The notes under the pieces are model-generated. The model saw only the letters and a program-made list of their open reading frames with translations. It did not search any database and was not told the origin of the DNA. Position numbers and translations under genes: made by a program. A stretch of 21,462 nucleotides of DNA from the IMG/VR virus record IMGVR_UViG_3300029286_000279, positions 1 through 21,462 of that record; one strand, written 5' to 3'. Of this stretch, positions 1 through 6,715 are shown piece by piece. Positions within the stretch are counted from its first letter, which is position 1; the number at the start of each line of letters is the position of its first letter. The DNA comes from a virus.

Positions 1-64
1 CAGAGCCATCGCCAGAGCCAGAGCCAGAGCCATCGCCAGTATCTACAATTTTTGTTAGTGCCAT
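1..64 (-). CDS. N-terminal fragment of Gly/Ser/Asp-rich phage protein (runs off window)
   Basis: Only the first 21 codons are inside the window; the gene continues past position 1. It opens with an ATG at 64-62, reading MALTKIVDT and then a low-complexity GDGSGSGSGDGS run. A ribosome binding site (GGAGAG) lies inside the last codons of the upstream gene, whose TAA is 1 nt before this ATG, so translation is probably coupled. The DNA shows short direct repeats coding GSG and GDG units. Such Gly-Ser-Asp runs often act as flexible or collagen-like linkers in phage proteins. With only 21 residues visible no function can be assigned. Confidence 0.5.
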   Translation of the reverse strand, partial: MALTKIVDTGDGSGSGSGDGS

Positions 65-65
65 T

Positions 66-440
66 TTAGCTCTCCTGCCATACTCCGACCGCTGCTATGC
101 TCTTTCTTGCCTTTTCTGAACATGGAATAATCTCTATCGCCTGTAACAATTCAATACTTGGAACTTCGCATGGAAATTTGCAATTCTTTGGCTTTTTAAC
201 CCCATCAACCGCCAACTGTGAAAGGCTGGCGGCTCCGTCCCAATACCATAATCTACGAGCGTTTATCATCTTAACTTCCTGCCCATTTCGTTCTTTCAGG
301 TATCCTGCAAATACTCCTGCCGAGTATGTCCTGCAAATAACATAGGGCATACCATCTAAGCTCTCTGCTTCTTTTTCGCTCGAACCTTTAGGGACATAAG
401 ACACTCCATTGATACTGATTTCCTGAACATTCGTTTCCAT
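66..440 (-). CDS. DUF6948-like phage protein of unknown function
   Basis: About 124 residues if started at the ATG at 440, which has AAGGAG at 7-nt spacing; the ATG two codons earlier sits too close to that site. The middle and end carry the pattern I associate with the DUF6948 family: YVICRTYSAGVFAGYL, then NARRLWYWDGAASLSQLA, then CKFP and IEIIPCSEKARKSI near the C-terminus. This family is common in phage genomes and has no established biochemical role. No signal peptide or membrane segment is seen. It lies at the distal end of the leftward early operon, just downstream of the DNA methyltransferase. The family name is recalled from sequence pattern; a profile search would settle it. Confidence 0.65.
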   Translation of the reverse strand: METNVQEISINGVSYVPKGSSEKEAESLDGMPYVICRTYSAGVFAGYLKERNGQEVKMINARRLWYWDGAASLSQLAVDGVKKPKNCKFPCEVPSIELLQAIEIIPCSEKARKSIAAVGVWQES

Positions 441-500
441 AATCATTCTCCTTTATTATTTTTAGACTCGGACTGATTTTTACCTCCTAACTTCTCTTAT

Positions 501-1565
501 TTATCCGATCCAAGCAACCCTGTCAAATACCATTTTCACGATTGGGACTGAAACTGCATTACCTAACATTTTGTAGCGTTGACTATCCGAAACCTTGTTT
601 CCATCACAATCAAACTCTGTCCAGCCCGGATAAAACCCCTGAAGTTTTTCGCACTCTCCCGGCGTTAAGCGTCTTATCCGTTTACCATTAAACACTCCAT
701 GCTTGTCCTGCCTGTCTTTGCTCCTCCCCCCCCCCGCTTGTCCTACTAATGTAGTTGATTGTCCTACTAATGTAGTTGACACGCCCTTTGTATCTCTCAC
801 TCTATACCCCTGACTGTTTTTTCTTGTTTGTGCATACTGTTTACTTTCAACAACATAACTTCCGTCGCCCCCCCCCTCGTATCTTGCTTTGATAGCGTTT
901 GTAATTGATTGTCCTTGTAACCCATCAGCCGTTTCGTTGTCGCCTCTGATAGGAAATACTTTTCGTCCACCTGTTCCTGCAAGATGTCCGATAAAATATA
1001 TCCGCTCTCTATTTTGGGGTAGAACCCATTTAGTGTTAAGCAATTGCCATTCACACTCATAAATCCGCAAGTCGGCAACTGTTCGCAATACTTCGACAAA
1101 ATCTCGTCCTCCCCCACTTGAAAAAAGACCTTTGACGTTCTCAAAGACAAATATCTGTGGTTTGAGTTCTCTGATAAGCCGTATTGCCTCAAAGAACAGT
1201 CCACTTCGGCTACCTCCGAGACCTTTTCTGTTTCCAGCAATTGATAAATCTTGGCATGGAAATCCAAAGGTAATGAGGTCGATTTTACCGAGTTCTTCCG
1301 GCTTGATGTTCCTGATGTCGCCGAGGGTAATAGCGTCAGGAAAGTGTCGCTGATACACTCTTGTGGCGTATTTGTCGATTTCGCTGAAGTAGTGCTTACT
1401 AAATGGGGACTTGAGTCGAGCGTGAACGAGTTCACGCTGCTCGTCAGCGGTCCCGTTCCCCCCTTCTTCGGATCTCCGCATCTCGGACTGTGGCTGATTA
1501 TTGTATGCTTCTGTGATTCCAAGTGCAAAACCTCCTATTCCTGAAAATAGATCAAGATACCGCAT
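501..1565 (-). CDS. DNA (cytosine-5-)-methyltransferase
   Basis: 354 residues, normal for a monospecific C5-methyltransferase. The motifs are in canonical order: SAM-binding DLFSGIGGFALG (residues 5-16), catalytic motif IV GFPCQDLS with Cys104, motif VI FENV (141-144), motif VIII QNRERIYF (184-191), motif IX RRLTPGECEKLQGF (298-311) and motif X GNAVSVPIV (335-343). It should transfer a methyl group from SAM to C5 of cytosine, probably protecting phage DNA from host restriction. No partner endonuclease is adjacent. Oddities are an insert of about 30 residues after motif I (roughly 21-55), a duplicated STTLVGQ heptapeptide (263-276) in the target-recognition region, and two long G tracts in the coding strand (forward C runs at 726-735 and 868-876). 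The start is ATG at 1565 with GGAG at 7-nt spacing. The recognition sequence cannot be predicted. Confidence 0.95.
   Translation of the reverse strand: MRYLDLFSGIGGFALGITEAYNNQPQSEMRRSEEGGNGTADEQRELVHARLKSPFSKHYFSEIDKYATRVYQRHFPDAITLGDIRNIKPEELGKIDLITFGFPCQDLSIAGNRKGLGGSRSGLFFEAIRLIRELKPQIFVFENVKGLFSSGGGRDFVEVLRTVADLRIYECEWQLLNTKWVLPQNRERIYFIGHLAGTGGRKVFPIRGDNETADGLQGQSITNAIKARYEGGGDGSYVVESKQYAQTRKNSQGYRVRDTKGVSTTLVGQSTTLVGQAGGGRSKDRQDKHGVFNGKRIRRLTPGECEKLQGFYPGWTEFDCDGNKVSDSQRYKMLGNAVSVPIVKMVFDRVAWIG
739..780 (-). repeat. 21-bp tandem duplication inside the methyltransferase gene
   Basis: Two adjacent 21-bp units (739-759 and 760-780) differ only in their last base. In the coding frame they give STTLVGQ twice, in frame, within the variable target-recognition region between motifs VIII and IX. 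Single-copy relatives as I remember them carry one such segment, so this looks like a recent slippage duplication. It lies 4 bp from a 10-base C tract. Confidence 0.8.
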
Positions 1566-1569
1566 TTCA

Positions 1570-2208
1570 TTACTCCAATCCCAATAATTTAAGCGTTGAC
1601 CTGCTAACTTTCACCGTCTTACCATTAGCCGTTATCTCTACTTCATCTATGTTCGTGTCAATGCCTGTTATTCTTTTGAACATAACAGCGTCAAATTCTG
1701 GTAGACTCTTGACATACTCGATAGCTTCTTTTGGCATATCTTTCCACGCTTCGTATGGTTTTTGCCAATCTTTTAGTGTTTCTGTTATCTCAGAGGCGTC
1801 TACTTTTTTCCAGTCTTTTCCCGCTTTCAACCATAGTTTTTTTGCGTTGTTAAATTCTGGATACCAGTCATTTAATTTTGTTTGTAGATTTGACCAAACT
1901 TCTTCAAATCTTTCTTCGCTAACATCTTTACCAAAGATAGAGTATGTTCTGGGCTTGTCTGATAAAAACAGAGCGTTGTCTACACCATAGGAATTTAGTA
2001 TTCCGTTTGACCCATTCACTCCGTATGACTCATTCACTCCGTATGACCAATTCACTCCGTATGACTCATTCACTCCGTTTGACCAATTCACTCCGTTTGA
2101 CCCAGTCACTCCTTTTGACCCAGTCACTCCGTTTGACCAATTCACTCCGTTTGACCCATTCACTCCGTATGACTCATTCACTCCGTATGAATTTTCAACA
2201 CTACTCAT
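1570..2208 (-). CDS. Phage protein with N-terminal YGVN hexapeptide repeat array and conserved C-terminal domain
   Basis: 212 residues in two parts. Residues 6-76 are about 12 hexapeptide units of consensus N-(E/G/W)-S-(Y/N)-G-V. Residues 77-212 form a non-repetitive domain beginning DNALFLSDKPRTYSIFGKDVSEERFEEVW and rich in Trp, Lys and Glu. The same combination of YGVN repeats followed by a 'SIFG..V.EERF' domain occurs in other phage hypothetical proteins I recall, but with no known function. Period-6 repeats of this kind could form a beta-solenoid (inference). The start is ATG with AGGAG at 7 nt, overlapping the upstream gene's stop by 4 bp. It ends 4 nt before the methyltransferase start. 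Confidence 0.75.
   Translation of the reverse strand: MSSVENSYGVNESYGVNGSNGVNWSNGVTGSKGVTGSNGVNWSNGVNESYGVNWSYGVNESYGVNGSNGILNSYGVDNALFLSDKPRTYSIFGKDVSEERFEEVWSNLQTKLNDWYPEFNNAKKLWLKAGKDWKKVDASEITETLKDWQKPYEAWKDMPKEAIEYVKSLPEFDAVMFKRITGIDTNIDEVEITANGKTVKVSRSTLKLLGLE
1981..2193 (-). repeat. 18-bp minisatellite coding hexapeptide repeats
   Basis: About 12 tandem 18-bp units, visible on the forward strand as repeats of cattcactccg(t/a)(t/a)tga. Every unit keeps the reading frame. Variation is concentrated at codon 2 (Glu, Gly or Trp) and codon 4 (Tyr, Asn or once Lys), while Ser, Gly and Val stay nearly constant. All units with Glu at position 2 have Tyr at position 4, and Gly pairs with Asn or Lys, which points to duplication of unit blocks. 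Confidence 0.9.
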
Positions 2209-2462
2209 TTTGTTTCTCCTAACTTCTCAATATTTTCTAGCATTAGTGAACGGCAATAATTTTTGCCCTCATTGAACCAGTCATCCTCTATCGTGGGATG
2301 TTTCCCGACATTATCTTCTTCAGGCACTATCTCTTTCATAAGTGTCTTACAGACAGAGATAATGTCGGTGGTGAATTGTTGTTCGACAGGCACATATGGA
2401 TGATGTATTAACTTATCACTTGAAAAATCCACCCACTTTTCAAAAAGTTCGTTTATTGTCAT
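2205..2462 (-). CDS. Hypothetical early phage protein (85 aa)
   Basis: I do not recognise this protein. It is acidic and hydrophilic, starts MTINELFEKWVDFSS, and has two Cys residues and no obvious motif, signal peptide or membrane segment. It is embedded in the leftward operon, with a 4-bp ATGA overlap with the genes on both sides, which supports coupled translation and a real gene. A GGGG site lies 7 nt before the ATG. Its position between the methyltransferase group and the replication genes suggests an early accessory protein, but no role can be inferred. Confidence 0.7.
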   Translation of the reverse strand: MTINELFEKWVDFSSDKLIHHPYVPVEQQFTTDIISVCKTLMKEIVPEEDNVGKHPTIEDDWFNEGKNYCRSLMLENIEKLGETK

Positions 2463-2866
2463 TTCATTACCCCTTTCTGAATCTGTATATCTTGGTATCC
2501 AAAATCAAAGCCGTTTTCAAATCCCAGCCAGTAAACAGCATCTATAAACTCGTCTAGCATAGCGTCGCAGAAGTCGAGATACATCTGTGGTTTATCGAAC
2601 AACTCACAATCATAGTTATCACACCTCCCAACACCCTTACAATGAACTTTTTTGCTCACATAATCCCTATCAACATCTTCTTTTAGAATATAGCAATCAT
2701 TAAGTTTATCTTTATGTATATAATCCATTTTTACTATTTCTTTCTCTACAAAGTTAGCTGTTACAAAATCAGCTACGCCCTTAAACGGATTCCCTGCTAC
2801 TCGTCTGTTGCAAATTGCTTCTACCCATATCTCTCTCAACTTCTCAGCAAGGTCTTGTGTGTTCAT
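2459..2866 (-). CDS. Hypothetical early phage protein (135 aa)
   Basis: Unrecognised 135-residue protein. The N-terminal half is helical-looking and mixed-charge (LAEKLREIWVEAIC). The middle contains HCKGVGRCDNYDCELF, with three closely spaced Cys plus a His that might bind metal. The C-terminal end is aromatic (AVYWLGFENGFDFGYQD). The start ATG has a strong AAGGAGG at 7 nt, and the gene overlaps both neighbours by 4 bp. No signal peptide is seen. The metal-binding idea is inference only. Confidence 0.7.
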   Translation of the reverse strand: MNTQDLAEKLREIWVEAICNRRVAGNPFKGVADFVTANFVEKEIVKMDYIHKDKLNDCYILKEDVDRDYVSKKVHCKGVGRCDNYDCELFDKPQMYLDFCDAMLDEFIDAVYWLGFENGFDFGYQDIQIQKGVMK

Positions 2867-3186
2867 TTAAGAGCCTCCTTAATATAACCACGACCGATGT
2901 CATACTTATCCGGGTATTGAACGGGGATCTTATTTAAGAACTCCATCTCTTGTGTGTGATTTAAAGGTTGTAGATTGCGATCCTTTATGAGCCCACGCTT
3001 AAGAACAAACATTGATTCATTAGGCTCTGTGTGCGCCAATAAGAAACGATAATAAGTTTGCTGGTCAAACTTGTATTGTTCTGTTCCAGGTTGATTGCGC
3101 TCGGAAGCCCAGAGACAAGAAAGGAAGTAGCGGTCATCAGCTACCCCCCTTTTATCTTGTAAGGCTTTTTCTATTTGGTCTTTCAT
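2863..3186 (-). CDS. Hypothetical phage protein next to replication gene (107 aa)
   Basis: Unrecognised 107-residue soluble protein, rich in Gln, Tyr and charged residues (for example DRYFLSCLWASERNQPG). It overlaps by 4 bp with the replisome-organiser-like gene upstream and with the 135-aa gene downstream, so all are probably one transcript. The nearest Shine-Dalgarno (GGAG) is about 11 nt before the ATG, longer than ideal, so coupling to the upstream gene may matter. Its tight link to a replication-initiation candidate hints at a replication accessory role, for instance a loader partner, but nothing in the sequence proves it. Confidence 0.65.
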   Translation of the reverse strand: MKDQIEKALQDKRGVADDRYFLSCLWASERNQPGTEQYKFDQQTYYRFLLAHTEPNESMFVLKRGLIKDRNLQPLNHTQEMEFLNKIPVQYPDKYDIGRGYIKEALK

Positions 3187-4217
3187 TTTATCTTAAACTC
3201 CTTTAAGGCTGCTCTTGCTGCCTCCGGCATGGGGACAATAGGCCCTTCGTCAGGGGTTGGCACGTATACAGGTTGTTTATAAACAGGCTCAACTTTACCG
3301 GAAAATCCTGTATCTCTTTTTTCCCATGTCCGCACACACGCTTTCCAATCTATCATTTTGCTTTTTCCTATAAACCAGTTCTTTGCGATATAAAAATCAA
3401 GAAATGTCTGCGCATCAACCTTGTTTTTTCTTTCCTTGCAATAGTCCTGTATCTCTTTAAGTGTAGGCTTAACGAACGCCGTACTCTTTTTTTCTTTTAC
3501 AGGAGTATTGATTATTATTTTTTGTGGTTCCTGTCCTATGGTTTCAATAGTCTCTACATTTTTTATCTTTGGAAGAATTAGATGTAGGAGATTAAGACTA
3601 TATTCACCGTCAACGAATACTTTATCATTAGATAAAAAGAACAGCCTTATGTATTCTATTACTCTATCTTTCTTGTATTGTTTCATAATGGGGCGCAGGA
3701 TCTTCTGGCCTTTGTCCCAGTCAATGGTGAATGGCTTTGACATTTTTCCGTTCCACGATGCCGCAAAGAAATCAAGAACTTCTTTTATTTCTGTGTTTTT
3801 ATTTACAAAGTTACCTCTTCCGGTCTTTTCCAACAATTCATCAAATGCTCCTACCTGTTCAAGCCATGTCTGCGTAGGGAAGGATAATTCTCCCAGTTGT
3901 TTGTTAGCATTAAACAGGAATGTTGGTCTTGAATATGTCTGATATTTTATATAATTTCTTATATATATAACCCCAAGTTCTTTATTATATAGCATCTTGT
4001 TGGCTGTTTTAGCTTTTTCTAAAAATGAAACAATATCTTCTTCACTTATTTCAGCCTCATACACCACCAAGGACCACGGTATTTCATATACTCCACATAA
4101 GGTCGTGTGCATATTTGTAATAAAATAAAGAAAAGCTAATTTTTCAGATGGGTTTAGAGTTCTAACAAAAGGATCGTGCCAAAACCAACTATGGATTGTT
4201 CTGTTTACTCCGGCCAT
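3183..4217 (-). CDS. Putative phage replisome organiser / replication initiation protein
   Basis: 344 residues. Residues 1 to about 110 (NRTIHSWFWHDPFVRTLNPSEKLAFLYFITN, then GVYEIPWSLVV and LGVIYIRNYIKYQ) resemble the N-terminal winged-helix DNA-binding domain of phage replisome organisers, which start by resembling a small helical 'target size' domain. A linker rich in Lys, Thr and Pro (about 225-250) leads to a C-terminal helical domain with FLDFYIAKNWFIGKSKMIDWKACVRTWEKR (about 265-300), the pattern seen at the end of DnaD/DnaT-like and phage replication proteins. Such proteins bind the phage origin and recruit host helicase. A cluster of DnaA boxes and repeats at 8.9-9.1 kb is a plausible target. 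The ATG has GGGAGGGG at a good distance. The assignment is by fold-like pattern, not by a decisive motif. Confidence 0.6.
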   Translation of the reverse strand: MAGVNRTIHSWFWHDPFVRTLNPSEKLAFLYFITNMHTTLCGVYEIPWSLVVYEAEISEEDIVSFLEKAKTANKMLYNKELGVIYIRNYIKYQTYSRPTFLFNANKQLGELSFPTQTWLEQVGAFDELLEKTGRGNFVNKNTEIKEVLDFFAASWNGKMSKPFTIDWDKGQKILRPIMKQYKKDRVIEYIRLFFLSNDKVFVDGEYSLNLLHLILPKIKNVETIETIGQEPQKIIINTPVKEKKSTAFVKPTLKEIQDYCKERKNKVDAQTFLDFYIAKNWFIGKSKMIDWKACVRTWEKRDTGFSGKVEPVYKQPVYVPTPDEGPIVPMPEAARAALKEFKIK

Positions 4218-4436
4218 TTAATTCCCCTCCCATGTTTCTAGTCCTTCGCCTTTTATGTATTGGTTGAACGATAAAACAATATCATCTTTGAGTCTCCAGA
4301 ACTCCAGCTTGATAGGTTTCTTGAGTTCATAGGCACATTCATTCTCAAGTTCTTTCATAAGTTTTGCAACGTGGCGGTTGGTTAATTGTTCTATGCGGTC
4401 GTGCAGCATTTTTAGATCATTTTGATTCATTAGCAT
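4218..4436 (-). CDS. Hypothetical small phage protein, helical (72 aa)
   Basis: 72 residues, mixed-charge and predicted mostly helical (NDLKMLHDRIEQLTNRHVAKLMKELENECAYEL). It does not match a family I know. The start is uncertain: ATG at 4436 (10 nt after GGAAAG) or the next ATG at 4430. In either case the gene overlaps the end of the upstream small Cys protein by 14-20 bp in another frame. It ends one base before the replisome-organiser start, whose ribosome binding site lies in its last codons. Confidence 0.6.
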   Translation of the reverse strand: MLMNQNDLKMLHDRIEQLTNRHVAKLMKELENECAYELKKPIKLEFWRLKDDIVLSFNQYIKGEGLETWEGN

Positions 4437-4575
4437 TTACTGTCTTCTTTCCATTTCTGTAGGGGTAGAGATCGCACGATTTCATATCGCACGACTCTAC
4501 CTCCCTTTTCACTCCACCGGAACAAGAAAGACAATACTTCCTAATAGCAATAATAGGTTTATCTTCTTTTTTCAT
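4417..4575 (-). CDS. Small CxxC phage protein with 'YCLxCSGG...CxxxxCxLYPYR' motif
   Basis: 52 residues, read directly from the minus strand: ATG at 4575, TGA at 4419-4417. The core is AIRKYCLSCSGG then EVESCDMKSCDLYPYR, with four Cys (15, 18, 29, 34) in a C-x2-C ... C-x4-C arrangement. This is a very common small phage protein type, and the SGG, EV and LYPYR positions match what I remember. It probably binds one zinc ion. The function is not established. It starts 2 nt after the stop of the preceding 239-aa gene in the leftward operon, and its 3' end overlaps the next gene's start. Confidence 0.8.
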   Translation of the reverse strand: MKKEDKPIIAIRKYCLSCSGGVKREVESCDMKSCDLYPYRNGKKTVNANESK

Positions 4576-4576
4576 A

Positions 4577-5296
4577 TTAGAATTTCAGATTCTCTCCTTC
4601 GTCTTTAGTTCTATCTATTAATTCTTCTTCAACGCCTGTCTGTTCAAGGTGTGCCTTAAATTGGTTCTTAATAGCAGCCATTTTTAGTATCTGGGATTCT
4701 GATAGCGCATCCCCCAGCGACATTTTTATCTTGGCGAACTTAAACCCTCCGCTTTCGGCTGTTTCAAGCGCGAATTTAACATTAAACATGATAGGCGGCT
4801 TTTTCTCGTGTATCATCGTGCTGATAAACCCGTCAAATATCTTTAACGATGTTGGTGGGATAGTAAGCACGACCGGGTAAAGGTCATCTGTCTTCTCAAC
4901 CAACATAACTCTTCTCATTTCCTTACAGGCCTTGCCATTGCCGCCCTTTCCTGATCCCCACGCGTTCATCGGGCAGGATTCGCACGGCCTTGTCTCAACT
5001 ACATCAGCAGCCTTGAAAGTCCCGGTCTTGCCGTTAAGGGACGAGCATAGCGGTAACTTCTGCCCCTCTTCCCATAATCCGCGGATCTTCTGGTTAATAA
5101 CTATCACGCCTTCTACGGTATCTTTCCGTATCTTCATGTTGTCAACATTGTAAAACTCGAGTGATTTGTGGTCAACGGTATAGCGCGGGGGTCTGAATGA
5201 AATCCCTTCCTGCGCGTCTTTAAGGTCGTCAAGCAGCATATCCTTCATGGTAACGGACATTTTTGTATCGCCGAGAGTGGTCATTTTATCTGTCAT
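4577..5296 (-). CDS. Putative ssDNA-binding or recombination accessory protein with Cys cluster
   Basis: 239 residues. The central region carries LPLCSSLNGKTG, then RPCESCPMNAWGSGKGGNGKACKEMRRVM (about residues 83-131). This is a pattern of four Cys with CPxNxWGS and GKACxxxRR that I recall from phage proteins encoded next to recombination nucleases. The rest looks beta-rich. A role in binding ssDNA or supporting the adjacent nuclease is inferred mainly from context, since this gene overlaps the PD-(D/E)XK nuclease gene by 4 bp (ATGA). The start ATG has an ideal AAGGAGG 7 nt upstream. The C-terminus is acidic (EEELIDRTKDEGENLKF), as in many phage and bacterial ssDNA-binding proteins. Confidence in the gene is high; confidence in the role is low to moderate. 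Confidence 0.6.
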   Translation of the reverse strand: MTDKMTTLGDTKMSVTMKDMLLDDLKDAQEGISFRPPRYTVDHKSLEFYNVDNMKIRKDTVEGVIVINQKIRGLWEEGQKLPLCSSLNGKTGTFKAADVVETRPCESCPMNAWGSGKGGNGKACKEMRRVMLVEKTDDLYPVVLTIPPTSLKIFDGFISTMIHEKKPPIMFNVKFALETAESGGFKFAKIKMSLGDALSESQILKMAAIKNQFKAHLEQTGVEEELIDRTKDEGENLKF

Positions 5297-6249
5297 ATCA
5301 ATTCCTCCTTCAATATATTTTGAACCTCATCAGAGAACGCGGCCGTGTCTGTCTTCTGTAAAGCCTCCTTTTCTTGTAATTTTTGTTTCCAATATACACA
5401 AAAATGGTTTACGGGGCAATAGCTTTCACACCTCTTGTCTTCCCACCTTTCGTCAACTGTGCATATTTCCGGTGTTTTGTTGAGTTCCAGCGCGGACAAT
5501 AGTGCTCGCGACTTCTCATTAAAGTAATCCAGCACTTCTTGATCCGGCATAAACGGCACATCTATCAATTCAACAGGCTTTAGGTCGTGGCCTATTATCT
5601 TGGTATTTTTAGCCATATTATAATCTTTAATGAACGCCTCTATAATCATACGGTCTATCTTGAACCCTGCTTTTTCAAACATGATGCGATAATGGTTTAC
5701 CTGCAATATCCAGTCCCTCATGTCAATAGAGTCTGTCTTGCGGTATTCTGACAACATTTTGGGCTGACCCTTGCGCGGTCCTGACTTGAACACCTGATCT
5801 GTCGGTATCTCGACCTTTTTGATACCGAGCGCTTTCTTGACCTTGTATGCCGCGGAGGTCTTGAAATCGTATAGCGTTGTGATGCCGTTCTCCATTTCAA
5901 GGCAATCGGGTTTCCCTGATATGCCTTCATTGAACTGTTCTTCCTGGAGTGACATCTCATCATCCTGCGCCTCAAGGCCGGAGTGAACCTTTGTGCCTTG
6001 CACTCTGAAGGCCATATTCATGGGCGACTCGTAGAAGTCATTCGTGATCTTGAGGAATTCCATGAGTGTTCCGTTGAGCAATTGCGTGGTTGACGGGATC
6101 CCGTTCCATTTTCTTGTCCGGCTCATAAGTTGTAAGGTAGGCCGCGAACAACAACGCAGACCATCCGGAGATATACACTTGGATAAACATTCTTCAAACT
6201 TGATAGGGCAACCATCGGCTTTTGGACAACGAAAGCCTTTTAGTCCCAT
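5293..6249 (-). CDS. Cas4/RecB-type PD-(D/E)XK exonuclease with Cys cluster
   Basis: 318 residues. The nuclease signatures are in order: GTKVHSGLE with His89 (motif I), GKPDCLE with Asp115, LYDFKTS with Asp128 and Lys130 (the D/ExK step), and QVNHY with Gln183 and Tyr187. At the C-terminus Cys263, then C274-x3-C278-x5-C284, resemble the Cys set that binds an Fe-S cluster in Cas4 and AddB. The N-terminus has six more Cys between residues 8 and 34. Phage proteins of this type act as DNA exonucleases in recombination or replication. There is no Cas1, Cas2 or CRISPR array nearby, so a CRISPR role is unlikely. The start has AGAGGAG upstream. It overlaps the next gene by 4 bp. Confidence 0.85.
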   Translation of the reverse strand: MGLKGFRCPKADGCPIKFEECLSKCISPDGLRCCSRPTLQLMSRTRKWNGIPSTTQLLNGTLMEFLKITNDFYESPMNMAFRVQGTKVHSGLEAQDDEMSLQEEQFNEGISGKPDCLEMENGITTLYDFKTSAAYKVKKALGIKKVEIPTDQVFKSGPRKGQPKMLSEYRKTDSIDMRDWILQVNHYRIMFEKAGFKIDRMIIEAFIKDYNMAKNTKIIGHDLKPVELIDVPFMPDQEVLDYFNEKSRALLSALELNKTPEICTVDERWEDKRCESYCPVNHFCVYWKQKLQEKEALQKTDTAAFSDEVQNILKEELI

Positions 6250-6291
6250 GTTTTTGCTCCTCTTGTATTTAATTCTCTCATTTTTAACCCT

Positions 6292-6573
6292 TTAAGCATT
6301 TTTCCATTCCTCCTCTAACGCCCGGACAACTCTTCGCAGTAAACTTTTAGCGGACTCGCTTGTTGACCCGCACAATATGACTAGCTCTATACCCTCTATA
6401 ATGGATTTATGTTTCGCTTTTTTTGCAACCTTGATCTCTTCCCGTATCTCTTCCATTGTTTTTTCTGCTACTTCTTCCATTTTTTCTTCCTCTCTTTCTT
6501 TGTTGTTTAGATATTCATCGAGTTGACGCTCTCTGAATTTATCTTCCGCGCTATTGTTGAAAATCCCGCTCAT
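6292..6573 (-). CDS. Hypothetical coiled-coil phage protein (93 aa)
   Basis: 93 residues, strongly charged. A long Glu/Lys/Arg-rich helix (about residues 12-55, with LNNKEREEEKMEEVAEK) is probably coiled coil, followed by a short hydrophobic segment IIEGIELVILCG and a second helix ending ALEEEWKNA. The start ATG has AAGGAGG 5 nt upstream. Its 5' end overlaps the small ribbon-helix-helix gene by 23 bp. The 42-nt gap to the nuclease gene holds only that gene's ribosome binding site. No family is recognised. Confidence 0.65.
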   Translation of the reverse strand: MSGIFNNSAEDKFRERQLDEYLNNKEREEEKMEEVAEKTMEEIREEIKVAKKAKHKSIIEGIELVILCGSTSESAKSLLRRVVRALEEEWKNA

Positions 6574-6715
6574 TGATCCTCCTTATTTTTTCCTTAACAG
6601 CCATGCGCACAAAAGCGGTTAAACTTAACCCCATACTTCCCCCGATATACTTGATTTCTTTAATATCATGCTTATTAAATGCGATCAGTTTCAATGCTTT
6701 TTTATCCTTTGGCAA
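6551..6715 (-). CDS. Small ribbon-helix-helix (Arc/CopG-like) DNA-binding protein
   Basis: 54 residues, read directly from the minus strand with a TTG start at 6715 and TAG at 6553-6551. GGAG lies 7 nt before the TTG, and a stop two codons upstream rules out an earlier start. The first strand region KKALKLIAFNKHDIKEIKYI is followed by GGSMGLSLTAFVRMAVKEKIRRINE, the typical 'G-S-G-LS-S-FIR-A--EK' second half of ribbon-helix-helix regulators. These bind DNA as dimers through the N-terminal beta strand, so an early transcriptional regulator is likely. It overlaps the previous gene by 14 bp and the next by 23 bp in different frames. Confidence 0.7.
   Translation of the reverse strand: MPKDKKALKLIAFNKHDIKEIKYIGGSMGLSLTAFVRMAVKEKIRRINERDFQQ

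Noticed and set aside
797-1528. 243-codon open frame on the minus strand inside the methyltransferase gene
   Set aside because: It lies within the coding region of a complete methyltransferase with every motif in place, has no ribosome binding site of its own and no recognisable domain.
1944-2222. Plus-strand frame of LRMTHS repeats
   Set aside because: It is the antisense shadow of the hexapeptide array and has no ribosome binding site.
5293-6249. CRISPR adaptation function for the Cas4-like nuclease
   Set aside because: No Cas1, Cas2, repeats or spacers are seen in the window; phage recombination use is simpler.
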